A program made the position numbers and the translations under genes. Positions 1-9,952 of a stretch of DNA of 64,000 nucleotides are shown in pieces. Each line of letters begins with the position of its first letter. Position 1 is the first letter of the stretch. The stretch covers positions 132,330,385 to 132,394,384 of the forward strand of contig NC_079487.1 of the NCBI RefSeq assembly GCF_020520425.1. The letters are read 5' to 3'. Origin of the DNA: Spinacia oleracea. Lineage: Eukaryota; Streptophyta; Magnoliopsida; Caryophyllales; Amaranthaceae. Under the pieces are notes generated by a model that saw only the letters and a program-made list of their open reading frames with translations, was not told where the DNA came from and made no database searches.

Positions 1-1621
1 ACTTAAAATCTTGTTTTGTATGACTAATATTTAAACAAAAAAACAAATGGTGTTCAATGTAGCCATTCCTACGTCTCCAGCTTATATACTACGGAGTATG
101 AAGCTATGACCACTCTCGGTACCCTGAACCTAGCAATGAAGTTTACATTGGATGTGTTCTCTTGTACATGTAAGTTCAAGATAAGCCAGGTTCCAACTTC
201 TTAAATTCCTAATTCCTTCAAAAACCCATTGCTCAGGCGAGTACAATGTATAAATGAATGAGTAAAACCATATAGAAATAGAAGCTAAGCCTAAAAGTAC
301 AATATATCAAGAATACCTAATATGGTTAATTTGAAGATACATAACAACAATACAGGTACAGGAAGGACCATTACTCGACCAAACTCTCGTACCAATAACC
401 CCAAAAAATGTGAATGAACTAACTCATGGGCTACCCGGTTTAGCAATTCCGAATTCTTCTTACAAAAACTACACTAGAGTCTCGAAACTGGGAGCAATAA
501 GTAAGGATAGACAGGAGGCCAGATACCAGGAATTCACCAAATGAAGCTTTTTAATACTAGTACTTTTGATATTTTTAACTTAAAAGAATACAATCAAGGA
601 ACTTATATCTTTTCAGCCCTACTGATCTTTGAGTCTTTTCTACGCTTTGTCAAAAAGTCCTCCAAATAAAGCTACCATTTTCCAATATAAGTGAGTTTCA
701 TTGCTTCAAATAGGAAGCTCCATTTATTTATTATCTTTCTTCATCAGATCAAACTGGAAGGGAAATAAAATCCTACTTCCCCCAATTAATCTCTACTGTA
801 CTATCTCCTAAAATAATTGGGGTTTTCAATTGAAATTGAGCAGATCTAGTGGAAAAAACTCAACTGCAGTCAAATATTAGTGAGAAAAATTAAAACCCAG
901 AAGAAATCGGCATATTTGATTAGCAAATGATAAATGGAACATAAGAAGTTCATACTAAACAAAAGAAAAGCAAGGATCTTGGAAAAATTAACAAACAAAA
1001 ACAAAAGCCAGGAAACAAACAACAAAATCAAACAGACAAATTATACTAAAAATTGAACATTTAAGGAAAATAGACTTACATAATTGGGCAATATGTGCAA
1101 ATCTGTTGAAGCACACAGGAGTCAAATGTCTAGTTTTAGCCATTTTTTTTCTTTTCCACGAGCTAATATGGTCAAAGAAGAGAAATTTCAGAGAAATGTA
1201 GTGACCTTCTCTTCAGAAGTCTTTCTTCCGAGAATATTGTAAGGACTTTAAACGAAAAAAAATTCTCGAGCAAAAACGAGAGTAGGATATGAGGAACATT
1301 ACCAAAAAAAAAAAAATGAAAGGATGAGGATGAGGAAAATTACATTAGCAGATGAGTAAAAGTGAAAATATTAAGCGAAGTGTAATGATAATCAAATATT
1401 TCCCGAGTGTTAATAATAACACTAATCGCCACGTGATTTTGTAATTTTTAATAAAAGTATGATAAGTTTGTCAAAAATAATTGAACATTTTCCTTTCACT
1501 GGGTGAATTAATATATAATTAACTAAAATAAAAATTAGTCTCGTTAATTGAGTTATTGTTTTTTATTGCATTTAATATTATAACATAACACAACAAGAAA
1601 GAGCTTATATTAACAAAATAT
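1..1621. other. AT-rich spacer, no gene recognised
   Basis: I find no long reading frame on either strand and no recognisable protein or RNA. The stretch could be the untranslated or intronic edge of a gene to the left of the window, but nothing in it proves that. Confidence 0.4.
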
Positions 1622-1817
1622 GACTTCCTTCGTTTCTTAATGTTCTACGCTTATGCAATATTTAAGCACTAATGTATCCAGTTTTGTATTTGAAAAAAAA
1701 TTAAAAAAAGTTGATATTCTGAAAATACATACCGAGATCAATCTAACAAGATCTTACATGATAATGTTTCATACTTTGAACACATAATTTAAGGCGTAAA
1801 GAATTTTAAGGAACGGA
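1622..1817. mobile_element. Diverged Stowaway-like MITE
   Basis: The two ends are imperfect inverted copies (CTTCCTTCGTTTCTTAATGTTC on the left, the complement of GAATTTTAAGGAACGGATG on the right), the 'CTCCCTCCGTTCC' style of Stowaway/Tc1-mariner MITEs. The ends have decayed, so boundaries are good to about 5 bases and the TA duplication is not certain. Confidence 0.5.
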
Positions 1818-2129
1818 TGTAATAATAGTTTTGTACATCAACGACTAATCCAACCTAGATAGCTAATGAAATCATCAAAACTCAAAAGGGGTAAATAGAA
1901 AATTAAACTAGCAAGGGGTATATAAAATATATAATACAACACCTTTGGACCCCCAACAAAAAAAGTTTTGAACCAAAACCTATCATTCGAAGCTAGCGCT
2001 TGAGACATACTTGTAACTAAGAAGAGGGAGTAACCAGATACACCAAATCAGGAGGAATTATATTCCAATCTCATATACGTTTTGATAAAAATATATCAGG
2101 TGAATAAGTTCAAAAATGGTACTCAAGGC

Positions 2130-2165
2130 TAAGCTCTGATACCATGCTAGATTTAAGAAATAAAG
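2130..2165 (-). mobile_element. Possible relic of a Copia LTR end and primer-binding site
   Basis: On the minus strand the sequence reads ...TCTAGCA followed by TGGTATCAGAGC, the primer-binding site used by Copia elements (complement to initiator Met-tRNA). The same arrangement borders both full elements later in this window. No coding region of such an element lies next to it, so it would be an old, mostly lost copy. Confidence 0.35.
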
Positions 2166-2618
2166 AAAGGATACAAAAGCTCAAAAATGGTACTCAGAAG
2201 TTCAAAAATGGTGTTCATTTCTCAAATATGGTATTCAAAAAATTTCAAAATGATTATGCAATTACCATTATGCCCTCAGATATGTGTTTGGAGACACATA
2301 TTTGATATGAGCCTCTCCGCTCTCCCAAATCAGTTGCATGACAATTTTTGCGCAATCAAAAACCTTAAAGTGTTCCTTATGACCAACAATCATGGAGAGA
2401 AACATGGCTAGTGAGCTGATGGGCTTCCAGATATGTAGACAGGCCACTATTCAATCCTTAGCTATGTCATTGATGAATGTAGCAAGTTCATGGTGTGGAT
2501 TACTACCTGCAGGCTGCAGTGTCTACGTATTACGTAAAAAACAACTTTTTTTAATGAAATATTAATGCAAATATCTGGGCTATTATTCAAGCATCGCAGA
2601 GACCCATATTTTAATTTT

Positions 2619-2716
2619 AAAATAAAAATATTAACTCTAAACCCTAAGTCGTAATTAACATGCATGTAAAATAAAAATATTAACTCTAAACCCTAAGTCG
2701 TAATTAACATGCATGT
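2619..2716. repeat. Two exact tandem copies of a 49-bp unit
   Basis: Bases 2619-2667 and 2668-2716 are identical by eye, including the CTAAACCCTAAGTCG and CATGCATGT parts. A recent simple duplication; no function seen. Confidence 0.9.
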
Positions 2717-2778
2717 AAAGTTTACTAAATTGAGAAAAAAGCTAAATAATTAACAAAAGGTTTTGTGCGCACAGGGTG

Positions 2779-3005
2779 TACAATAAATTTATTGTACACC
2801 AAGATATATAACTTTTATATTTATAAAAATAAAAAGTTGATAGATAAACATTTTAAAGGGTTAAATGATTAATTTATACATTATTAGTGATTTTGAAGAA
2901 ATAATTTTTATTCAAATGAAAAAAAAATCATCATTAAAAAATAGATAATTTTTACATAAATAAATGTAATTTTTAAGCATTTTTAGTCAACTTTTACTCC
3001 GATGT
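2779..3005. repeat. Diverged dispersed repeat, copy 1
   Basis: It shares an ordered series of short matches with copy 2 at about 5700-5962: AATAAATTTATTG, TTGATAGATAAACAT, TTAAATGATTAAT, a CATTATTA stretch, AATTTTTAAGCATTTT and CAACTTTTACTCC. No terminal repeats are clear, so I cannot name the family. It has no coding capacity. Confidence 0.6.
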
Positions 3006-3589
3006 ACTTGTAAATAAGAATTTCTGAATAATCAAACAGCAGTACGTGTGTTAAATTAGAGTGTGACCAACTGGTTTTATCACCTACTACTATATCGGCT
3101 AATCGGCTATCACTATATGAGTATATGGCCGGCTTTGTTTCCAACTGCTCTCTTAATTCTTCATGTATTACGTTCTCTATATTTCTAAAAGATTGTCTGA
3201 TACACTATAAATACATGTCCATATTATTCATTTATTTCATTATTTGGTATGGGTTCTCACTTCTCCGTTTAGACAGAGTTATATAGGTAAAAGATAAATC
3301 TATCTATCCACTTGCTTTGGATAAAAACATCTTTAGGAACAAAGGAGTATTCCATTTGACATTGTTCTCTAATTTTTTCACCTTAGAAAATACAATAATA
3401 CTACTCCGATCCGTACTTTGCAATTCACCAAGTTAATTTTGACACATGTCTTGTTCTCATCACCTGGATCTGATATGAATTTTATAGTTTATGGTGTAGT
3501 TTGAATGTTTTCCAGTGAATATTTTTTACTTTTCCTAATCTGATCTAATTAGTAATACGAATATGTGAAGAAAACAAAACCACGTGGAA

Positions 3590-3788
3590 AATGGAAACAC
3601 CTCTCATTTTTTATTTTTTTTAAAACAGAAAGATACAATAAAAGTTAGGATAGTCTTCTCTCAAGACTATATCCTAACTTATCTAAAGTTAAAAAATAAG
3701 AAAATTTACTATCTATATATGGGTCAACTTCTTGATGCGTTTGTATGCGATGACCTAATGCGGCAACATAATGGAAACACCTCTCATT
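3590..3788 (-). mobile_element. Short retroposed insert flanked by 19-bp direct repeats
   Basis: The 19-base sequence AATGGAAACACCTCTCATT occurs at 3590-3608 and again, without change, at 3770-3788. The 161 bases between start with a T-rich run, which is a poly(A) tail when read on the minus strand. A long target duplication plus a tail is the signature of target-primed (LINE-driven) insertion, as for SINEs and RNA retrocopies. Inside, 3644-3678 folds as a hairpin (GTTAGGATA-GTCTT against AAGAC-TATATCCTAAC). I do not see clear Pol III boxes, so the parent RNA is unknown. Confidence 0.65.
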
Positions 3789-4148
3789 AGTCATTACCTA
3801 AAGTTTGGATGTTAGGGAGTTAAAGAAGGAGTGCCTTAAAATACTCCGTAATTAGATGAATGTGCACCGTTGCTTCTCCGTAGTAACCATTTCGCAATTC
3901 CCACTTTCGTCTCATATTTATATTTTTGTGCAAGACTCGTACGTTGACTGCAATGGGTATACACTATCTCACTATCATGGCGTCAACACCAACCAATATT
4001 TTGAATAATTCAATGGCGTGATTGAGGCCACATTCTTCGTATGTCAATTCAATCTGAACTTCCCTGGAAATTTCGTATGGAAAAACTTTTCAGAAAGGAA
4101 CTGGAAATACTAATTTCTTCTTTGAATAATAACCATAAGCGTTATAAT

Positions 4149-4726
4149 CAGGCCCGGTCCTGATAATTTGGGGGCCCAGGGCGAAACATAAGTAAAGAGC
4201 CCCTTATGTACAGTAAACTTTTAATGTATAAAGATTTTTTATACTTTAAAAAATAGATTGTATAACATTTGGGTGGTTGGGCCTTGAATATATTATTTTT
4301 CCTTTCTAAATAATACGCAAAAAAATCATTAAAAGAAAGAGGAAGTGGTTAACAAAGAGAAACACAGACGGCCAAACTAAAACAATACTCCATAATTATT
4401 TTTTCTAGGTTGTTTGTATCCGGAATATAAAATACTGTTACAAAAATTCAATAAAACATAGAATTATAGAAATAAGGCATGTAAATTAATTGAAAAACAT
4501 GTTAAAAATAGGTTAAAATTTCAATCGGCAAGATTCGAACCTGGATTCCCCCCACTTCATCCACGCTACAATCTTCACCCACTTAACCAATTGAGCCACT
4601 GCTACTTTTAATTACTATTGCAATTTTTATTGTAATTATATTAACACAAACTGGTAATTTTGGGGCCCTCCCCAACAGGGGGCCCAGGGCGGCCGCCCCT
4701 CGTTTCACCCCTCAGGGCCGGGGCTG
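4149..4726. mobile_element. Non-autonomous hAT-type element, 578 bp
   Basis: The element starts CAGGCCCGGTCCTGA and ends with the inverted form of CAGCCCCGGCCCTGA, so the 15-base terminal repeats differ at two positions. It is bordered by the exact 8-bp duplication GTTATAAT (4141-4148 and 4727-4734). CAG...CTG ends and an 8-bp duplication are diagnostic of the hAT superfamily. The subterminal parts are rich in GGGGCCC runs. There is no transposase. A tRNA-like segment sits inside on the minus strand (separate entry). Confidence 0.85.
4520..4604 (-). repeat. tRNA-derived segment with Pol III A and B boxes inside the hAT element
   Basis: Read on the minus strand it begins AGTGGCTCAATTGGTTAAG, matching the tRNA A-box pattern (TGGCTCAATTGG), and about 45 bases later has GGTTCGAATCTTGCC, a full B box. 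The part between is not a convincing anticodon arm and the acceptor ends do not pair, so it is not a working tRNA gene. A SINE head that inserted into, or was taken up by, the hAT element is the likeliest origin. Confidence 0.6.
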
Positions 4727-5145
4727 GTTATAATTACACTAATCCGAATACTTTTAAAAAGAGTGAGTTGGATTTATTAAAATAAGATGGAAGTGGGGTA
4801 TTGGGTGAATTATTTATTACTCTGTATCGTAAAAAGATATGCGAGTAAGTGTGATGACAAAAAAAAAAAAAAAATTAATTTAATTAAAAGTGGGGACCAA
4901 AACATGTCAAAAAAAAAAAAAAAAAGTGTATCTATTTTTAAAATATAGAAGGAGTAGTAAATAGCCCTAATAGAAATGAATTTATATTTATATTTGTGAA
5001 GAAAGTCATGCTCGTACAAAAATATCTCTAATAATACTAAATTATTAATTGACTCAGAGTGTCTCATTCTCTTATATTTTCATTATCATCCGTTACTACT
5101 TGGATGTGACACAAGGTAAGAAATGAGATAATACGGAGGAGACAT

Positions 5146-5639
5146 GCTACATCGCTGGTGGACAACGACAAAAAGAGTCCATACCCAGGGTAAAATGGTA
5201 TTTTTGCTACATGAGTTGAAAAGTCAAACAAATTACTAAATATCGGTAATATGACAGTAATTGATACAACAATGACAGTATTTAAATACAACAATGACAG
5301 TATTTATGTAAACGATGATAATACTTATATAACACTTGTATACATATTTTTATCTATTCATTTAATATGCAACACTTTTATCCATTCATTTAAGTGATCC
5401 CTTTACTTTTTCTATTTCATTACACTTGTATACATAATTTCCTTTTTTTGGATGATTGTGACAGTATTTTAATACAACAATGACAGTATATATATAACAA
5501 TGACAATACTTATATAACCGATGACAGTATATAACAAGTTAGCAACACTATTTAAGTGTGGGCCATCTTTTCAACTTTTTTTTTTTTTTTTTAAGGGTGG
5601 GTATGGATTTTTTTTGTCGCTGGTGGACAGCGATGTAGC
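5146..5639. mobile_element. MITE-like element with about 45-bp inverted ends and a short-repeat core
   Basis: Left end GCTACATCGCTG...CGACAAAAA...TCCATACCCA and the complement of the right end share the same order of blocks over roughly 45 bases. The core carries two clusters (about 5251-5331 and 5458-5535) of imperfect copies of ACAATGACAGTATTTATATA. No clear target duplication, so the superfamily is open; long ends would fit a Mutator-like origin. Confidence 0.6.
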
Positions 5640-5699
5640 CAACCTCTAATACGGAGTATGATGAAAGATATAAGTTTGAGCATAAAAAGTCTTACACGC

Positions 5700-5962
5700 A
5701 TATAATAAATTTATTGCATGTCAGGAAAACTACTTCCTAAATTTTTGTAACTTTTAACTAATTTTTTGTAACTTTTATATTATAAAAAAAAATTGATAGA
5801 TAAACATGTGTTAAATGATTAATTTTTTACATTATTAACAAATTTGAAAAAATATTTTTTATTAAAATGAAAATTTTTATCACTAAAAAAAAAATACTGG
5901 AGTAGATGTCTTTTACAAAGAGTAATTTTTAAGCATTTTAAAACAACTTTTACTCCAACTTA
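5700..5962. repeat. Diverged dispersed repeat, copy 2
   Basis: Partner of the copy at 2779-3005, in the same orientation with the same order of matching blocks and a few short insertions. The two have many differences, so they are old. Confidence 0.6.
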
Positions 5963-6357
5963 TAATATTAAGTCTGAAATGGGTTGTATAATTATTAACA
6001 TAGATTCCATAATTTTACTCTTTTTACCAAAAATTGCACTTAAGTTCATTTTCATTTCAATAGTTTTGTTACCGGCTATCTTACGGATGTTTGTGTGACA
6101 AAGACTTTATTCTCATCACTTAATTTGGTCTGATATGATAAGATCTGATCTGAAAGATGTATATGACTGCTTTTTGATTTTTTGTCCTTACGGATGTTTG
6201 TAAAACCAAGACTTTGTTCTCCTCATTTTTTGTCTAATATGATCTGATCTGAAAGTTATATAAGTGCTTTTTTTATTTTTGTCTTTTCTAATTTGATATA
6301 ATTTTTTTTCTGATCTGATCTAATTTTTCTGAACAATTTCGCATTCATACAGACGTA

Positions 6358-7033
6358 CTCCCTCCGTATTTATTTAAAGGATGCACTTGACTTTTCCGGC
6401 CGTATTTATTTAAGAGATACACTTGCCATTTTTAGTAACTTATCAACCCCACCATCTAATTAAATAATACTCCCTCCATTCCTAAATAAGTGTCCAGTTC
6501 CCATAAATAGAGTTCCCTTATAAGTGTCCAGTTTTCATTTTTGGACATACATCTTTCTCACTTTTCTATACACTTTTCTCACTTTTTCACACACTTTTCC
6601 CATTTTTCTATAAATCATTATTACTTTTTATTACACATTCTACACTCTTCATACTTTTCAATCACCACATCCACTTTTATTTATACTTTATCGATAAACA
6701 ATTATCTACTTTTTCCTTTCCCAAAAAAAAATATTCTCAATCATTACCTCTTACACACAATTCAGTTTTATTAATCACGCGTAAATGTCCAAAGTGGACA
6801 CTTATTTAGGAACGAAGGGAGTACATCTAATTTACCCTATGACCTACCATCCTATTAAACAAATAATTTCATAAACCCACCCCACCTCCCACCCCACCAA
6901 AATGACATGGTCCCACTTGTTTACTTATTAAAATATCACCCAATCCCACTTATTTTATTATTATATTTTATTTAATTTTTTTCTTAATACCCGTGCTCGA
7001 CTAAGTGTATCCGTTAAATAAATACAAAGAGAG
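6358..7033. mobile_element. Stowaway-type MITE, outer copy of a nested pair
   Basis: Starts CTCCCTCCGTATTTATTTAA after TA (6356-6357) and ends TTAAATAAATACAAAGAGAG before TA (7034-7035). The ends are inverted copies over about 30 bases, including GGATGCACTTG / GGATACACTTA. TA duplication and CTCCCTCC ends are typical of Stowaway (Tc1/mariner). It is interrupted by a second MITE at 6470-6821. Confidence 0.85.
6470..6821. mobile_element. Stowaway-type MITE, 352 bp, inside the outer MITE
   Basis: Starts CTCCCTCCATTCCTAAATAA and ends TTATTTAGGAACGAAGGGAG, flanked by TA at 6468-6469 and 6822-6823. The shared subterminal block AAGTGTCCA(G/C) is repeated at both ends. The open frame inside it is low-complexity Ser/His/Phe/Leu and is not a gene. 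Confidence 0.9.
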
Positions 7034-7035
7034 TA

Positions 7036-7501
7036 GTTAACAGGTTCACATTTTTTAAAGTCTAGTCCGTTGGGCGATAGTAGACTTTTTTTGGGTTTAA
7101 ATTAGTACCCAGTTTTCTTAAATATGAGGAGCCTAGACATTTTAAGGAGTTAACAAAAATGGAGAGCACTTTTCTTCACTGATACAGAGTAGCTCATATT
7201 CGTCAGTTATGGCGCATCAGGTTCGAATTTTTCTTCCTAATTATTTGTGCAGGCTGTAGATATCATCTTATTCTTTCAAATTGCTTAATTTAATTTAATT
7301 ATTAAGGCCATGTTCTTGAGATTACAATAATTTCTTATGAGTTACTGTTCTTAATTTCTAAATTTCTTCATTGAGATAATTAAAAACAGCAAAATTAAGC
7401 AAGAATCATAACAATACAGTTACTGAGTACATATTAATACTGTAATAAATAAATAGTAATTGTTTTTGTTTTTGTTTCCGTAGATCCAGATTCCAATCAA
7501 G
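7036..7501. promoter_or_regulatory. Upstream region of the NB-LRR gene
   Basis: No other gene here. An ATG at 7209 with the short frame MAHQ is followed by GT at 7221. A good acceptor, TTTCCGTAG, ends at 7483 and would continue in frame through IQIPIK into the main start at 7502. This could be a tiny first coding exon, but the donor (CAG/GTTCGA) is weak, so a start at 7502 is the simpler reading. Confidence 0.4.
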
Positions 7502-9952
7502 ATGATTTCGATTATTGCTAATTTGTTTGGGATAGGAAGGTATCACCGCGGTGTACCGTGTGATGGAGGAACTCTTGATAATCATCAATCTGAATTGAGT
7601 AGTGTTCTTATACAACCTCAAAATAAACGAAGAAAAGTTGAGGAATTTCTTTGGTTTAATACTGAGTATGTTGATAGAATTATTGGTTGGTTAAAGGATA
7701 GTGAGATTGATACTATTGGTGTTTATGGGATGGGTGGAGTTGGGAAGACCACCCTCGCAACTCAGCTCCAAACTCGGCTATTGAATCATGTTGTTGCCTG
7801 GGTTTCTGTGGGGGTGGATTTTACTGTATATAAGTTGCAACAAGATATTGCCGGGTCATTCGGGCTTGATCTTCAAGGGGATAGGGATGCGATTAGAAGA
7901 GCAGCTATGATTAGTGAGTTTTTGTGTCGTAATCATAACTGTGTACTCTTCCTTGATGATTTATGGGGTGATTTCCGTAGAGAAGATGTTGGAATTCCCA
8001 GAAAATGTAAGTTGATTGTCATTTCTCGGTTGCTGGATGTGTGTCGTAAGCTTCGTTGCAAGAAGGTAGTTAAGGTTGAGCCACTTCAAGAGGAAGAGAG
8101 TTGGCAGTTGTTTAACCGTAGCATAGGGTATGGTGTTTTGAATTCTGTAGATGTGTGTCGTATTAGGAAGCTCGTGTATGATAAGTGTGTAGGTCTCCCT
8201 CTTGCTATCACTAGTTTAGCAACCAGTTTGAGGAAGATGGTTGATGATGATAATCCTTCTAGTTGGAGGGAAGTTCTCGAGAATTTTGATCTTCTATCTG
8301 CGAAACAACCTCACTTGGAAGATACATTTAGTCAGTTGAGGTTGTCATACGAAAGGTTGAACAACAAACTCCAGCGTTGTTTCCTGTATTCTGCATTATT
8401 CCCCAAAGGCTATGCCATCAGGAAAGAAGAGCTGATTCGTGTTTGGATTGGAATGGAGCTGATAGATGACGTGCCATCATTGCAGGCACGGTATAACATG
8501 GGCCATTCTATATTGAATAAACTTGTTGACTCTTGTTTGCTGGAAACATATGATAATGATAACATAATCAAGATCAATGATCTTGTTAGGCATATGGCTC
8601 TTTCCATTGCCGGAGATAGTTACATGGTAGAAGCTGGAATACCTACAAATTTTGAGTTCCGGGAAAATCTCCGTGTTGTTTCCTTGGTGAATTCTTCAAT
8701 ACCATCGATCCCATCAGGTGCTTCCCTTATTAAGTGTCATTGTCTCTCTACTTTACTTCTGCAACACAACTCCCTTGAGTTTATCCCAGAGTCTTTTTTC
8801 TTGCACATGCGTGGCCTTCGAGTTTTGAATCTATCTGATACGAACTTAATTAGACTGCCGAGTTCCATTGATGCCCTTGAAGAGCTTCGAGTCTTGGATC
8901 TTAGTTTCTGTCAAAACTTGAAGCAAGTGACATCATTGTCAAAGCTTCTGAAATTACAGTTTCTAAACCTCTCTCAGACTGGAATTGGTCCAGCTCCTCG
9001 TTCTCTTGAAAACTTAAAAAGTCTCACAGAACTCAACCTCTCATCTATTCCCGAACCACAAAAAATTCCTAGTGGTGTGTTGCCAGCCTTATTCAGACTC
9101 AAAAGATTAGCATGCTATGTTGTAGAAGCTGCTATTCATGAGCTGCAGAATGTGAATTCATTAGAAGTTCTTGATGCCAGATTCTTAAACCTTTGTGACC
9201 TGAGCAGTTATGTAAGGTCTCAGCATTGGTGCATATTAGAGAGCTATCATCTACAGGTTGGTTTTGAGGTGAGATCTGAGCAACCATACAACAGAAGAGT
9301 ATCACTCTCCGGATGTTCTTTGACTGGTCAAGAGGGAGACTACGTTGTGCTTCCAAGTAACATCCAGGAGTTGTATGTTGATAATTGCAGAGACTTTCGT
9401 TGCCTATCTGATGTCTTGCTTCCTGTTGCATATCGTCATAGAAACTGCCAGAACGGTGCAAGTGTAGACAGTTGCAACGGAGAGCAAGCTGAAGTTTTTG
9501 CAGGGCTTGAAATGTGCATTATCAGTAGATGCCAGGATGTTAAGACACTATTTGCACCAAGTTGGGTGGAGGAGAATCTCCAATCCCTTGAATTATTACA
9601 AGTTGAAAATTGTAGACAAGTGAAGGAGATAATTGCAGAGGAAGTTGTGGAATGTGGTCATTCTGAAGGAAAGGATGCTGTCATTAGCCTACCCCAACTT
9701 ACGCGGCTAGTTCTGACTCTGTTGCCTCAAGTGCATAGTGTCTATAAAGGTCTGCTAGTTTGTTCTTCACTTCTGTGGTGTACTTTTATGGACTGTCCAA
9801 AACTGAAGCGCCTTCCGTTCTCCAACATGGATCGTCTAGAATGGATTGAAGGTCAAGAAAAATGGTGGGACTTGTTGGAATGGGATGAACCGGAATCCAA
9901 AGCTTCGCTCAGACCCTTGTTTAGATGCAAGTCTGTGGATGGTGATCGATAA
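7502..9952 (+). CDS. NB-LRR disease resistance protein, non-TIR type, short N-terminus
   Basis: An intracellular immune receptor of the RPS2 / At4g27190-like group, which binds nucleotide through the NB-ARC domain and senses pathogen effectors. In order it shows the P-loop GMGGVGKTT (residues 76-84), kinase-2 VLFLDDLW (148-155; the final Trp marks the non-TIR class), a Ser-Arg RNBS-B (about 171-180), GLPLAI (231-236) and RNBS-D CFLYSALFP (293-301). Irregular leucine-rich repeats follow to the end. The MHD position reads IND (358-360), so the conserved His is Asn. Only 75 residues precede the P-loop, against about 150-180 in most CC-NB-LRRs, and I see no clear coiled coil there. The frame is a single uninterrupted exon of 816 codons. 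It may be a functional shortened receptor or a 5'-clipped copy. Confidence 0.88.
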   Translation: MISIIANLFGIGRYHRGVPCDGGTLDNHQSELSSVLIQPQNKRRKVEEFLWFNTEYVDRIIGWLKDSEIDTIGVYGMGGVGKTTLATQLQTRLLNHVVAWVSVGVDFTVYKLQQDIAGSFGLDLQGDRDAIRRAAMISEFLCRNHNCVLFLDDLWGDFRREDVGIPRKCKLIVISRLLDVCRKLRCKKVVKVEPLQEEESWQLFNRSIGYGVLNSVDVCRIRKLVYDKCVGLPLAITSLATSLRKMVDDDNPSSWREVLENFDLLSAKQPHLEDTFSQLRLSYERLNNKLQRCFLYSALFPKGYAIRKEELIRVWIGMELIDDVPSLQARYNMGHSILNKLVDSCLLETYDNDNIIKINDLVRHMALSIAGDSYMVEAGIPTNFEFRENLRVVSLVNSSIPSIPSGASLIKCHCLSTLLLQHNSLEFIPESFFLHMRGLRVLNLSDTNLIRLPSSIDALEELRVLDLSFCQNLKQVTSLSKLLKLQFLNLSQTGIGPAPRSLENLKSLTELNLSSIPEPQKIPSGVLPALFRLKRLACYVVEAAIHELQNVNSLEVLDARFLNLCDLSSYVRSQHWCILESYHLQVGFEVRSEQPYNRRVSLSGCSLTGQEGDYVVLPSNIQELYVDNCRDFRCLSDVLLPVAYRHRNCQNGASVDSCNGEQAEVFAGLEMCIISRCQDVKTLFAPSWVEENLQSLELLQVENCRQVKEIIAEEVVECGHSEGKDAVISLPQLTRLVLTLLPQVHSVYKGLLVCSSLLWCTFMDCPKLKRLPFSNMDRLEWIEGQEKWWDLLEWDEPESKASLRPLFRCKSVDGDR

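Noticed and set aside
6541-6774. 77-codon open frame rich in His, Ser, Phe and Leu
   Set aside because: It lies wholly within the inner Stowaway MITE and is low-complexity.
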